From: Charina bottae
Lineage: Eukaryota > Chordata > Lepidosauria > Squamata > Charinaidae
Assembly: GCA_023362775.1 (NCBI GenBank)
Contig: JALMGJ010000011.1
Location: 21,378,001 to 21,442,000 of the forward strand
DNA: 64,000 nucleotides
Direction of reading: 5' to 3'
Position 1 is the stretch's first letter. Each line of letters starts with the position of its first letter. The position numbers and the translations under genes were made by a program. Below are positions 34,881 through 46,900 of this stretch, one piece after another. The notes beneath the pieces are model-generated. The model ran no database searches and was not told where the DNA came from. It saw only the letters and a list, made by a program, of their open reading frames with translations.

Positions 34881-36962
34881 TTATCATTATTATTCAAATG
34901 TTGAGAAGCCACACATATCCACAATCCTCTGCTGCAAACCAGGGAGGGGTGTCTCTTCTGAAGGTTCCATGAACGTTCTTCTATCCACCCTCAAGTCCAG
35001 AACATGTACAGTTCTTAATATCATGTCAGCCTTACTAGGTAGACCAGACAGGAAACACAACTAGATGAGCTATTTCTACTTTATTGTAAAGCTACACTAA
35101 CAGAATCTTGCAAGTCTGAAAGTACAATTCTCCCGCCGTCTCCTTTACAGCCCGAGAAACTAGGGAGGGTCCCTTCTGAGCCTCTTGCCCTGTCCACTAT
35201 CCAGCTGCGGGCTATGCTGTCTCTTATCTGATCATTTCCTAGGCAGCGTTTCTTGGCCCAGTCTCCCAAGGTCTTTCCCACATACCATTACATATAACCA
35301 CCATGCAAACTGACCCTATGGGTCTTTTCCCACAGCTGAGTGTACCTCTCTGGGGTTAGACAAAACAACATCAGCCTAACCTTCATTGTCTCCATTGCCC
35401 GTTCCTATCCCATCTCTGTTGGGTCTGTTCAGAGTCACTGCCCAATGGCGTTGTCCTGATTTCTGAATTGGCCAGTCATACCGGCAAAATGATGGGCTTT
35501 CTGTTCTGGATTTGCTCCTGTCTTTTTTCAGCCAGTCACCAGCCAACAAGGAAATCACTCACCCATTACAGGAAGAGGAGAGTCTGTAGTGAATATAGAG
35601 GATGGCCTTGAAGGACAGAGGGAAGATCCACTGCCAAGGCAACAGTCAGATAAATGAGGCTTGAGCCCAGGTCAAGAAAGTGATTTACAAAAATGACTGA
35701 GACAGGACCCCCTTAATTTGTATGACTATAAAAGCAGGTGGAAGGGAACCACATTCAGATTTGCAAGATCCTCTTACTATTGTTGTTTATTCGTTCAGTC
35801 GCTTCCGACTCTTCGTGACTTCATGGACCAGCCCATGCCAGAGCTTCCTGTCGGCCGTCGCCACCCCCAGCTCCCCCACGGTCGAGTCCGTCACCTCCAG
35901 AATATCATCCATCCATCTTGCCCTTGGTCGGCCCCTCTTCCTTTTGCCTTCCACTTTCCCTAGCATCAGCATCTTCTCCAGGGTATCCTGTCTTCTCATT
36001 ATGTGGCCAAAGTACTTCAGTTTTGCCTTTAATATCATTCCCTCAAGTGAGCAGTCTGGCTTTATTTCCTGGAGTATGGACTGGTTTGATCTTCTTGCAG
36101 TCCAAGGCACTCTCAGAATTTTCCTCCAACACCACAGTTCAAAAGCATCTATCTTCCTTCGCTCAGACTTCCTTATGGTCCAGCTCTCGCAGCCATAGGT
36201 TACTACGGGGAATAGCATCGCTTTAACTATGCGGACCTTTGTTGTCAGTGTGATGTCTCTGCTCTTAACTATTTTATCAAGATTTGCCATTGCTCTCCTC
36301 CCAAGAAGTAGACGTCTTCTGATTTCCTGGCTGCAGTCAGCGTTTGCAGTAATCTTTGCACCTAGAAATACAAAGTCTGTCACTGCCTCCACTTTTTCTC
36401 CCTCTATTTGCCAGTCATCAATCAAGCTTGTTGCCATAATCTTGGTTTTTTTGAGGTTTAACTGCAACCCAGCTTTTGCACTTTCTTCTTTCACCTTCCT
36501 CATAAGACTTCTCAGCTCCTCCTTGCTTTCAGCCATCAAAGTGGTATCATCTGCATATCTGAGATTGTTAATGTTTCTTCCAGCGATTTTAATTCCAGCC
36601 TTGGATTCATCAAGTCCAGCATGTCACATGATGTGTTCTGCGTACAGGTTGAATAGGTAGGGTGAGAGTATACAACCCTGCCATACTCCTTTCCCAATCT
36701 TGAACCAGTCCGTTGTTCCGTGGTCTGTTCTTACCATTGCTACTTGGTCGTTATACAGATTCCTCAGGAGGCAGACAAGATGACTTGGTATCCCCATACC
36801 ACCAAGAACTTGCCACAATTTGTTATGATCCACCCTCTTACTATAGTTGTTCTAATAAAAGTAGCTTTAGGTCTACTCAGTGTCTGTTTCTTAGTCTGGT
36901 CTACCTTACTAGGTTGACCAGGTCTGACTAGGACTCTCTGGTGGCTCTAGGCTGTGCTTCCT

Positions 36963-36996
<34 letters not shown>

Positions 36997-39900
36997 AGTT
37001 TGGGGACCTCTCAAGTTAAAACAATATGAAATAAAGAACTACATGGGAAGACACCAAGGCAGAAATAGCCCCAGAGAGGAAAGAGCCAGACTGTGCCGTG
37101 ATTGTGCAAATCACTAGATCCTGTGGAGCAGAACTGAAAGCTGATTAGTTCCTAAGCAACCATTCTCTGAGCGGGGTGGGGTGTGTGTGTGTGGCAGTGG
37201 GGAGTGATTGAAACAGACCGGTAGAAGGAAACTGGCAAAGAAGCCACAAAGGCTGGTTCAGCATCCCTCATTATTCTTTGGGCGTTGTAATGAGAAGAAG
37301 AAGCGGGGCTGCATTGTACGGTAAATATATATTTTAGAATACTGTTAAAGCAAAGTAGTGAAAAACAGTTTTTCCTCTCCCTTAAATGAAATTGTGGAGT
37401 TCTGCTGTCCTCTCTTCTACCTTGTTTGAAGCCTCTAAAGAAGCTGGGGTCCAAAAGATAAAGTGGGGGGGGGGGAGGGAAGGTTGGAGATCACAAGTGT
37501 GAAAGGAAGGGCAGATATGGCTGCTGTGGAGCCTGGTTAGTGACTAGAGTGGGCAGGTGTGTGAATGCTTCCCAGCACTACCAAAACATACTTATGGTCA
37601 CCCCCACAACAAGTGAATGGGTTCTGCATTCAAGGTAATGGGTAGTGAAGTGTAACAGATGTTATATGTCTTAAGGCCGTTGTTGCTGGATGCTTTCAGA
37701 ACAGGAGGGACAATACTACTTTTAGATGGGTACAGCTAACAATGACGTAAGGGCTGGGGACAAGATAAGGACATTGTTTGCCCAAAGAGGAAAATTGCTG
37801 TTGTCAGGAAAAGATTCTGCTGTGATGAAGTGCCAGAAGAACAGAACCTGTCCTACACAATGAACATCTGGAGAACATAAAGTGGCAGTAATAAGAGAGA
37901 TTCCAGCAGAGGGCACCATGCAGAAGGCTCTTTTAAGCCTAGCCCAGCCTTTCTCAACTTTTTGACCCTGGAGGAACCCTTGAAATGTTTTTCAGGCCTC
38001 GGGGAACCCCTGCATGTTCAGGCTCAAATATAGGCCACAAGTTACAAAATTATTATATTTGTTTCCTGTGTAGGCCTGTATATATGCACTAACAGTGTTC
38101 TTAAACTAAAATAAAGAATGAAACTTACCTCTTTAATGTGAAGTTGCCCAAATTTGAAATCATTTTTTAAATAACTTGTGATCTCCTGGGGAGCCCCTAG
38201 TGACCTCTCGCGGAACCCTAAGGTTCCACGGAAACCTGGTTGAGAAACCCTGGCCTAGAGCCAGCCTTGGGTGCACTTGTGAAAGCAACACCAGCTTTTC
38301 CAACCCCCTTGAAATGCAAAAGAGTTATTCTAAGCAATCAGCATGGCTGCCATTTGCTCTGCAAGAAGCAGAGAGTCTTGCAATTGTGGCTGGGATTTGT
38401 TAGAGATATTGGGTTTCAACCAAGCACGTCTCACACAAGCTTGAAGGAGGAGGCAGCCTCTGCTGTAACCTAATCTTACTTGCTTTGTGTGGGAGGGGCT
38501 GAATCCCGATTTCCTGTTCCTGTTCCCTTCTCTTCTCTTTCCTGCTCGAATCTGCACCAAGAAGGATGGTCAGCTATGGCTGTCCATGTTGCTCACACTT
38601 CCATTCAGGTGGGCCACATTAAGAAGCATGTGGGTCTCGTCAGAACCTATTGCTCGCACGCATGGACCATTTCTACTAAGAAACTGTGAGTTACAATAAA
38701 ACTGTAAGCTCTCTTTTCTTCTGTAACTTTACATTAATGTGTGAAGTGTCTTTATTTTGTGTTTTTTGAACTGATTAAGCCTTGTGCAAGTTTATGGGAA
38801 CGCTTTGCTATGCTATATACTAATAAGAAGCTGCGTGGAGTTCTGGTATTACCATTCCAGAATTCCTACAAGATTAATACAATAAAACAAACAAACAGTT
38901 GTCAGCATGGCACCAGTTCTTGGATCTCCTGCCCTTGGAGAGGATTACTGTGAGAGAGAGCCAACAGCATAACCATCCTCACTCGCAGACAGGCAGGGAG
39001 GGAAGGCAGAATATAGCCTGTTAAATCTGTGCCCCTCTCCTTCAGTGCCCCTTTCTTCATTCTTCTCCAGGAGAAATGGCCCCAAAAAGAAGAAGGAAGA
39101 GGCACACAGAAATCGGGACACAAAGAAGCATTTTATTTTCTGCGTAGATAATCTCCTTGTCCACATTTTAAACACTCTGCTGCCCATAGACCTCAATGCA
39201 GAAACCCAAGATTTGCATATAACCAGTAGGGGGCAAAAGGGTTCATTCTCTGAGGCAGTGTTTCTCAACCTTGGCAACTGTAAGATGGGTGGAATTCCTA
39301 GCTGGGGGAATTCTGGGAGTTGAAGTCCACCCGTCTTAAAGTTGCCAAGGTTGAGAAACACTGCTCTGAGGCCATCCCTAAAAGGAAAGTTCTAATTTAG
39401 TTCTCATCTTGTGCTAAACCTTTTTCAAAAATCCGTCCTGCTGGTGTAACTTTCAAGGTAAATGCTGTTTCTAGATGAACATTTTAATGTTCAAAGTTCA
39501 TGCAATTGGGGGGAATATCCAGATGATGTCAGCATCCTTTAGTGCTCAAAACACGGGTTTGCTTCTTTTCACCTGCTTTTGTTTGAACAGGAACAACTGG
39601 GATAGGCGAGAAATGACGTTTCTCATGGGATGGGTGTTCCATAGCTTTTCTCGGCAATAAGAGAGTCTGAAGGTGCACTGCAATCAGGGGTGAAGATCTC
39701 CCAGTCACTTCCCAATAGGATTACTGCAACACGCTCTACATGGGGCTACCCTTGAAGGCCATCTGGAAGCCGCCACTGGTCCATAATGCAATGACGCACA
39801 TCGTTCTGGATGCCCTGCAGTTCACCCACGTTAGACTATTGTTGCATGAGCTGCACTGGCTCCCAGTTGGTTTCCAGATGCAATTCGAGGTGCTGGTTAT

Positions 39901-40959
39901 CACCTTTAAAGCTCCATGTGGCCCAGGGCCAGGTCATTTGCAGGACCACCTCCCCCTGAGAGTTTCTACCTGTCCCACTAGGCCAGATAGGGTGGGCATG
40001 CTTCCACCAGGGACCGGTCGTGGAAGACAATTTTTCCACGGACCGGGGGGGGGGGGGGGACGGGTTTGCAGGCGGGAGCCAATCGCGCGGACTGGGGTGG
40101 GGTTTGCAGGTGGGAGCCAATCGCGTGGACAGGGGGCGGGGTTTGCAGGCGGGAGCCAATCGCGCGGACTGGGGTGGGGTTTGCAGGTGGGAGCCAATCG
40201 CGTGGACAGGGGGCGGGGTTTGCAGGTGGGAGCCAATTGCGCAGACCACCACCGCTCACCTGCTGTGCAGCCCACTTCCTAACAGGCCCACAGGCTGGGG
40301 ACCCCTGCTCTAGGTCCCTTCCCTTAAATGCTGTCATTTGATGGAACCTTGGAGGTGCGTCTTCTCTGTAGCTGCCCCAGAACGTAGGAATAGCCTCCCA
40401 CCTGAGATTCAAGGGGTCCCTATGAGAAGAATTGACTCTTCCCAAGCATTGGGCTAGGATGGGGTTGAGTCGGGGGTCACTTGTATGGGTGGACTGCTGC
40501 CTAGCGGGAAAAGGATTTGTTCTGGTTTTATTTTGTTGTTTTTATTGGTTGTTATAAGCCACCTAGGATTGCTACGTGAGATAGGTGGCCATATAAGTTC
40601 TATAAATAAACAAACAAACAAACAAACAAATTGTTCAAAACACTTTGGCTGCAGTTTTGAAACTTACTCTATATTTGGCTGTTGTGGGTCTTCCGGGCTG
40701 TGTGGCCGTGTTCTGGAAGTTGTGGTTCCTAACGTTTCGCCAGCATCTGTGGCCAGCATCTTCAGAGGGCAGGAGCACAGATAGAAGCAAAATCTCTGTG
40801 AAAATCTATCTGTGCTCCTGCCCTCTGAAGATGCTGGCCACAGATGCTGGCGAAACGTTAGGAACCACAACTTCCAGAACACGGCCACACAGCCCGGAAG
40901 ACCCACAACAGCCATCGAACACCGGCCGTGAAAGCCTTTGACAATACATTACTCTATAT

Positions 40960-40998
<39 letters not shown>

Positions 40999-43900
40999 TT
41001 TTCTATCCTTCCTTTATTATTTTTATAAATAACTCAAGGCGGCGAACATACCAAATACTCCTCCTCTTTTCCCCACAACAACAACCCTGTGAGGTGAGTT
41101 GGGCTGAGAGAGAGTGACTGGCCCAAGGTCACCCAGCCGGCTTTCATGCCTAAGGCAGGACTAGAACTCTCAGTCTCCTGGTTTGCCATTGGCTTCTTCC
41201 TAGGGCTGAGGGACAGGGACTGGCCCAAGGTCACCCAGCCGGCTTTCATGCCTAAGGCGGGACTAGAACTCTCAGTCTCCTGGTTTGCCATTGGCTTCTT
41301 CCTAGGGCTGAGGGACAGGGGCTGGCTCAAGGTCACCCAGCCGGCTTTCATGCCTAAGGCGGGACTAGAACTCTCGGTCTCCTGGTTTCTAGCACAGCAC
41401 CTTAACCACTAGACCAAACTGGCACTCTCCTGCCACTGCTTCTCTGTTCACTTGTCAGGTTCAGGGTTTAAAGGTATTCATCTTTCCCTGAGCAGAACTG
41501 GGCAATTTATTTACAAGATTTCTATATCCAAGGACAGATACAGGTTTGTACTCAACGGTCTCTTTGCTTGACCATCATGGAAGGGGAGCAAAACTTGCAT
41601 CTTCAAAAATGCAAGCAATAGGAGCTATGGGAGCAGGAGAAGAACTAAAAACATTGCGTAAGTGTAGTTGTGTTAATGTCTGTGTAATTTTGTAATCAGC
41701 AATATACAGGTATTTTGTTGTAAAAAAGATCCAGGAAAAAAGTCAGCAACTAAAAATAAAAACATATGTACTTGCAAGACACCAGCATTTTCTGTTTCTG
41801 GGAGGTGTGTAAAAAATAGAAAAAGATGCCCAGGTAGTTATGTAAAATAGCTGCGCATATCTTAAGTTGTTCATCTTACAATCCATAGGTCAGATTCTGA
41901 AATGCTGTCCAGGATTGTTCAGAAGTCCCCCTTATTGCAGTTCTAATGTGGAGATTGCTGGCAACTACATCACATGAGATTTTTCCAGCTATCTGGTACA
42001 GGATGCAGGCAAGTTCCTTCTGCTCTGACCCTAAGCCTAGAAAACACTATTTAAGGCAGGCTGGATTCACACATTGCAGTAAGCCATGATTTTTAAAATC
42101 ACACTTTGATGGCTACAGCCAGTTTGGTCTAGTGGTTAAGGTGCTGGGCTAGAAACCAGGAGTCTGTGAGTTCTAGTCCCGCCTTAGGCATGAAAGCCGG
42201 CTGGGTGACCTTGGGCCAGTCCCTGTCTGTCAGCCCAACTCACCTCACAGGGTTGTTGTTGTGGGGAAAATAGGAGGAGGAAGGAGTATTAGGTATGTTC
42301 GCCGCCTTGAGTTACTTATAAAAATAATAAAGACAGGATAAAAATAAAATAAATAAAATAAAATAAAACCTTTTCCTCTCTAGGAACTCCTAGAGTCATC
42401 CAAGTATTGTGCTGATATAACAGTAATGAGGACAAGCTAAAATGGGGGACTTCAGAAGATATTGTAAGTCATGACTGGGAAATGGCCTAACTCATAGTGA
42501 CTGTGTTCACACATCCCACTAAGCCCAAACCAAACTAACCACGTTCTGTCTCAGCAATAAGGTGTGAAGAAAACCCAACAATGAGTTGTGCCTGCTGGAA
42601 ATCAGAGGTTTGTATTCTCTTCTGTACCTCTTTGAGCAAGAAAGAAGAGGCGGCAAATGCGAAGGACCACCCATAGCGATACTGGAAATACTGCTCTGAG
42701 CCACTGGGACGGTTCATCACTTCGTCATTGATGCTGGAGATGTACAGGACCAAGCCCACCACCAGGGACAGCCCTGCAGAAGAGCAGAGAAGGCAAAGGA
42801 TGGGATTGGGAGGAGAAACAAACGAAAAAATGGGTGTTATCTCATTTCCACCATCTTCCAGGTAGGCCTAAGTATAGCGCTTTGTAGAGGCTTCCTTTGG
42901 AGTTGAGTTGTGTTCCAATCTCTGCAACGGTTCCTTAGCCAACGAAAGATCTTTCACGTTTAGCTTACTGGGGAGAGGCCACTCCTACCGGGCAGAGAAA
43001 TAAATTTATTTGTTTATTTATTTATTCGATTTCTATAGCCGCCCGTCTCAGCAAGTGACTCTGAGCGGCTTACAACAATAAAAACTATAGAACAATTACA
43101 ATTAAAACGATTAAAATACAAAATAAATATACATGGCCGCCCAGTAAGCAATGCATGGATGTTAATATAGCCAAGAAACGGGACCATTCCCACGTTTGGG
43201 GCCCCAGGCCCGGGCACATAGCCAGGTCTTCAGGGCCTTGCGAAAGGCCAACAGGGTCGGGGACATCCTGATCTCTGCAGGGAGAATGCTCCCTCCCCAC
43301 TCCCATCCCCATTGTTATATTCCTCTCAATGAGGGAGAAGTTTTGCTTGGATCACAATGGTCCTCCCAAACTGTAGACTGGATGCTGTCCTCAAAAACTG
43401 GCCAACGAACCACTGAAAATCAAGGGTGCCTCCTGTCTCCTGCATAGCCCCAAGCTCAGTTTCATTTCTTGGCCAGGACGGCATGTAGCATAGAAACACA
43501 GGCATTTGCAGATGGTGGTAAAATACAGCTCGCTATGGGTGCAGATCTGTGGACCACTTTTCCACCACTTTCTAGCATTGCACTGTAGGGCTAATGTTAA
43601 AATTACTCCTGGCCATGTCTTGCAGCTACTGATCTTCAGCATCTCTCTTGGTACTCCTGTACCAGAGAAGTGCAATTTGGACTCACTGCTTCTTTCCTGA
43701 CATTCTTCACAGTGCTACTCTTCAGTTCCCATTGTCTTGGGGTCCATATTCGGAGCTCCCAAGTAACAGTAGAGGCAATGCTGCTTCTCTTGCCCCTTCA
43801 TCTTGCCCCTTCATCTTGACTTATGGGAGCCGTCTACTTTTCTCTCTCCCTTTCTTCCTCCTGGTGATTGCAATTACTGCAAAACAGTTTGTATGAGGAA

Positions 43901-46900
43901 TCAATATGACTGGAGGAAATGAGAAGGGGAGAGCCTGCACCAGCCTAAATTGGCCAATAGGAGCTGGGCTGATCCCAACGCTCCAGGCTCTAGGCATTGT
44001 CGTCCAGGAAATTCTGCTTGGGATGGTGGGAAAGTCCTGTTCTTTCAATGGGGGCTCTCCCCTCTGTCAGCTTGACAGCAATTGGTCTGTAGGTGGCAGA
44101 GGGGAGTCGAACACCCCCCACCCCTGTGCCTGTCCGTTATTGTTCAGGCTGCTTTTGAACACAGGTTTAGTGCTCTTCCAGACAAGCACTAAACTCATAT
44201 TCAACAGCAGCCTGAGCCAAGAGCTGACAGTTGGGAAGGTTTGGCTGCGCCAGGAAGCAGCAGAGAGTAAGGACGCAAGAGGCACTGCGCTGATCAGCTG
44301 TTGTTCAGGCTGTCAGCAACGCAGGCTTATCCAGGTCTTCAAGGCCAGATACTTGGTGGGTAAAGAACCTCTTCATCTGCCATCTCTACCAGCCCAGGCC
44401 ACTATCCCAGTGGGGCACGTTCTGACAAGATGCCTAAGCCCATGAATCAACATCTTCTCCAATCGCAGCAGTGCCGTAACTCAGATTTCTATCTATCTAC
44501 AAAAGCAGCAGAGATTGAAATAAGAGGAGCATTGGATTGTTGGGTGATTACAGTGAAAAAGGGACAAATTTCCTCCTACCAAACATCCAACATACATCAA
44601 ACTTAAAGGGCTAAGAACTTAGTCCTAAAATCTTATATTTCCACAAATATAGGTAGTCCTCGCTTAACGACCACCAGTGGGGCTTGCAACTCCGTTGCTA
44701 AGCAACACTGTCATTTAGCAAGACATCACGTGACCACAACATTATTTCCACCGTGGTCCTTAAGCAAATCACTGTGGTCCCTAAGCGAGAATCACATGGC
44801 CATGATTTGTGATTTTACCGCCGGCTTCTTCATTGACTCTACTTATCGGAAGATGGCTGTGAAGAGCACAAATGGCAATCACGTGACTGTGGGATGCTGC
44901 GATGGTTGTAAACATCCACCAGTTGCAAAACTCCTGAATCTCGATCACATGACCGTGGAGATGCTCCGACCATCATAAGTGTGAGGACCAGTCGTAAAGT
45001 TAGTTTTCCAGCACCGTCATAACTTTGAACAGTCGCTAAACAGGGCAGTCATTAAGTGAGGACTACCTGTAGAAGCTTTTGAACTCCTAGAGTCCTCAGT
45101 TAATATGACACAGGGCATGATTTTCACCCATTCTCTACCCATTCTCTACCCCCCACTCCTATGGGGCCTCTGGAGCTGATTTTAAGGGGGCGTGGGAAGG
45201 GTACAGAGAGGCGAGATCAGTGGAAAGCATTTCCTGATCCTCTTCCATTAATGGAAAGGCAAATCTGCATGCCACCCATGGACATTCATTCATTCATCCA
45301 TTCGCCCAATTTGCATGCTATCTTTCTGTTCAAACTGAACACTCAGGGTAGCTTACGTGACCCCAGGGCAGAATTTGAAATCTCTGTCCTCCTTCTTACC
45401 GCCTCATTTTTAATGTAAAAACTAAGTTATTGACCTCTGTATTTTTATCTGTCTTGCATCTGACAGCACGGATTGATCACAATCCGTTTGCTTTGCTTTG
45501 TGCTGTTGCACTCCTCGGGAGGAAGCCTCCTAGATGTCGCCCATTCTAAACCAAAGCCACGGTCCCGCCAGATCTTCCCCTCTTCACGTTGCAAAATCCC
45601 ACTGGCCGTCTTCAACCCAGAACTGTCCCCGCTGATGCGGCCAGCCCGGAGCCGGCAGATAACCCCCACCCCTTGGTAGAGCAGCCTCTGCTGCCGAGCC
45701 CTTACCAGAGAGAATGAAGAAGATGCCCGAAACGAAAGCCAGGATGGTTCTCTGCGGGCGGATATGTCCAATATTGCTAATGACAAAGGCCGTGAAGACG
45801 AGAAAAAGGCTGACCATGGGGAAGGGGGTGGCTGTGCGAATGGTTTCTGCCAGGAAAAAGGGAGCAAGAGAAAAGAGAAGGGGGGGGAGTTAAATTTGAG
45901 TCCGTCACCAGACCTTGTACTCAGGGCTGTGTCGCATTAAGGCTCAGATCAGGGGCGTGCAAAGGCTGTCTCTACAAACGAGACAGCCTAAGAGCCTACA
46001 CAGAGTTCTCTTCCTTCATTATCAAATAACTAGGAGCAGATGCCATCTGGACTTTTTTGGCCCACCCCTGCAAATAACTTTAGCAGCCTTCCCCCTTATT
46101 TAAACCCGACACCTCTTCTTTCTGAAGCGAACCTACCGCATGCCCACACTTTAATAAAATTTCTGGGACACAGAATTTTGTCAGGTTCAACATTAATGCT
46201 CTTTATTCCCTTGCAACTTTAATCTGTTCTCTCTGTAAGGAAAGGAACACCCAAATGAATCGTAAGAACTCCCTGTCACGTTCTGCCACAGTGAAGTAAC
46301 TCAGCCAAAATGTTTTTAAACTTAACCCTGAATCAACTCGCTCTCACCTCGGGGTCAGTAAAACGCTTATTCTGCCCGTTCTGGAAAAACTGTGCACAAT
46401 TTCTCAGTTGTTTCAGAAGTAGACCCTGATGACTAGTATTAAGAAGGGGGTGATGGTGAAAAAGGCTAAGAAAGGTTGATAACAGAACTGAGAAGGATAT
46501 TGTGGAGATTTGAAGTCCAATCCAAACTCAGATATTAAATGAAGGTGTACATAACATCTCATGGAACAAGGTCATAGTATTAAATATAGCTCTTCACAGT
46601 AGAATGAGCCAAAGTCTACTGTAACTTGAAGCACTGCCACTACTGCAATCTCAAACACAACATGCATAGCTTACATGTCCCATATACGTATACGCTACAA
46701 TAGGAAATGGCAATCCTTTGCATATGATATCATCTGCACCACAGAAACATTGCACGGACATATAGATTCCCATCCGTCCAGTTTGCTGTTTGGAGATAGT
46801 AAGCTGTAATGCCTTTATTTTCTTTTTCTAAAATCTTTCCAATCTGACCGTGCCCAAAATAGCTCACACAAGTAAAAATACTGATTTTGCAGCATAAAAA

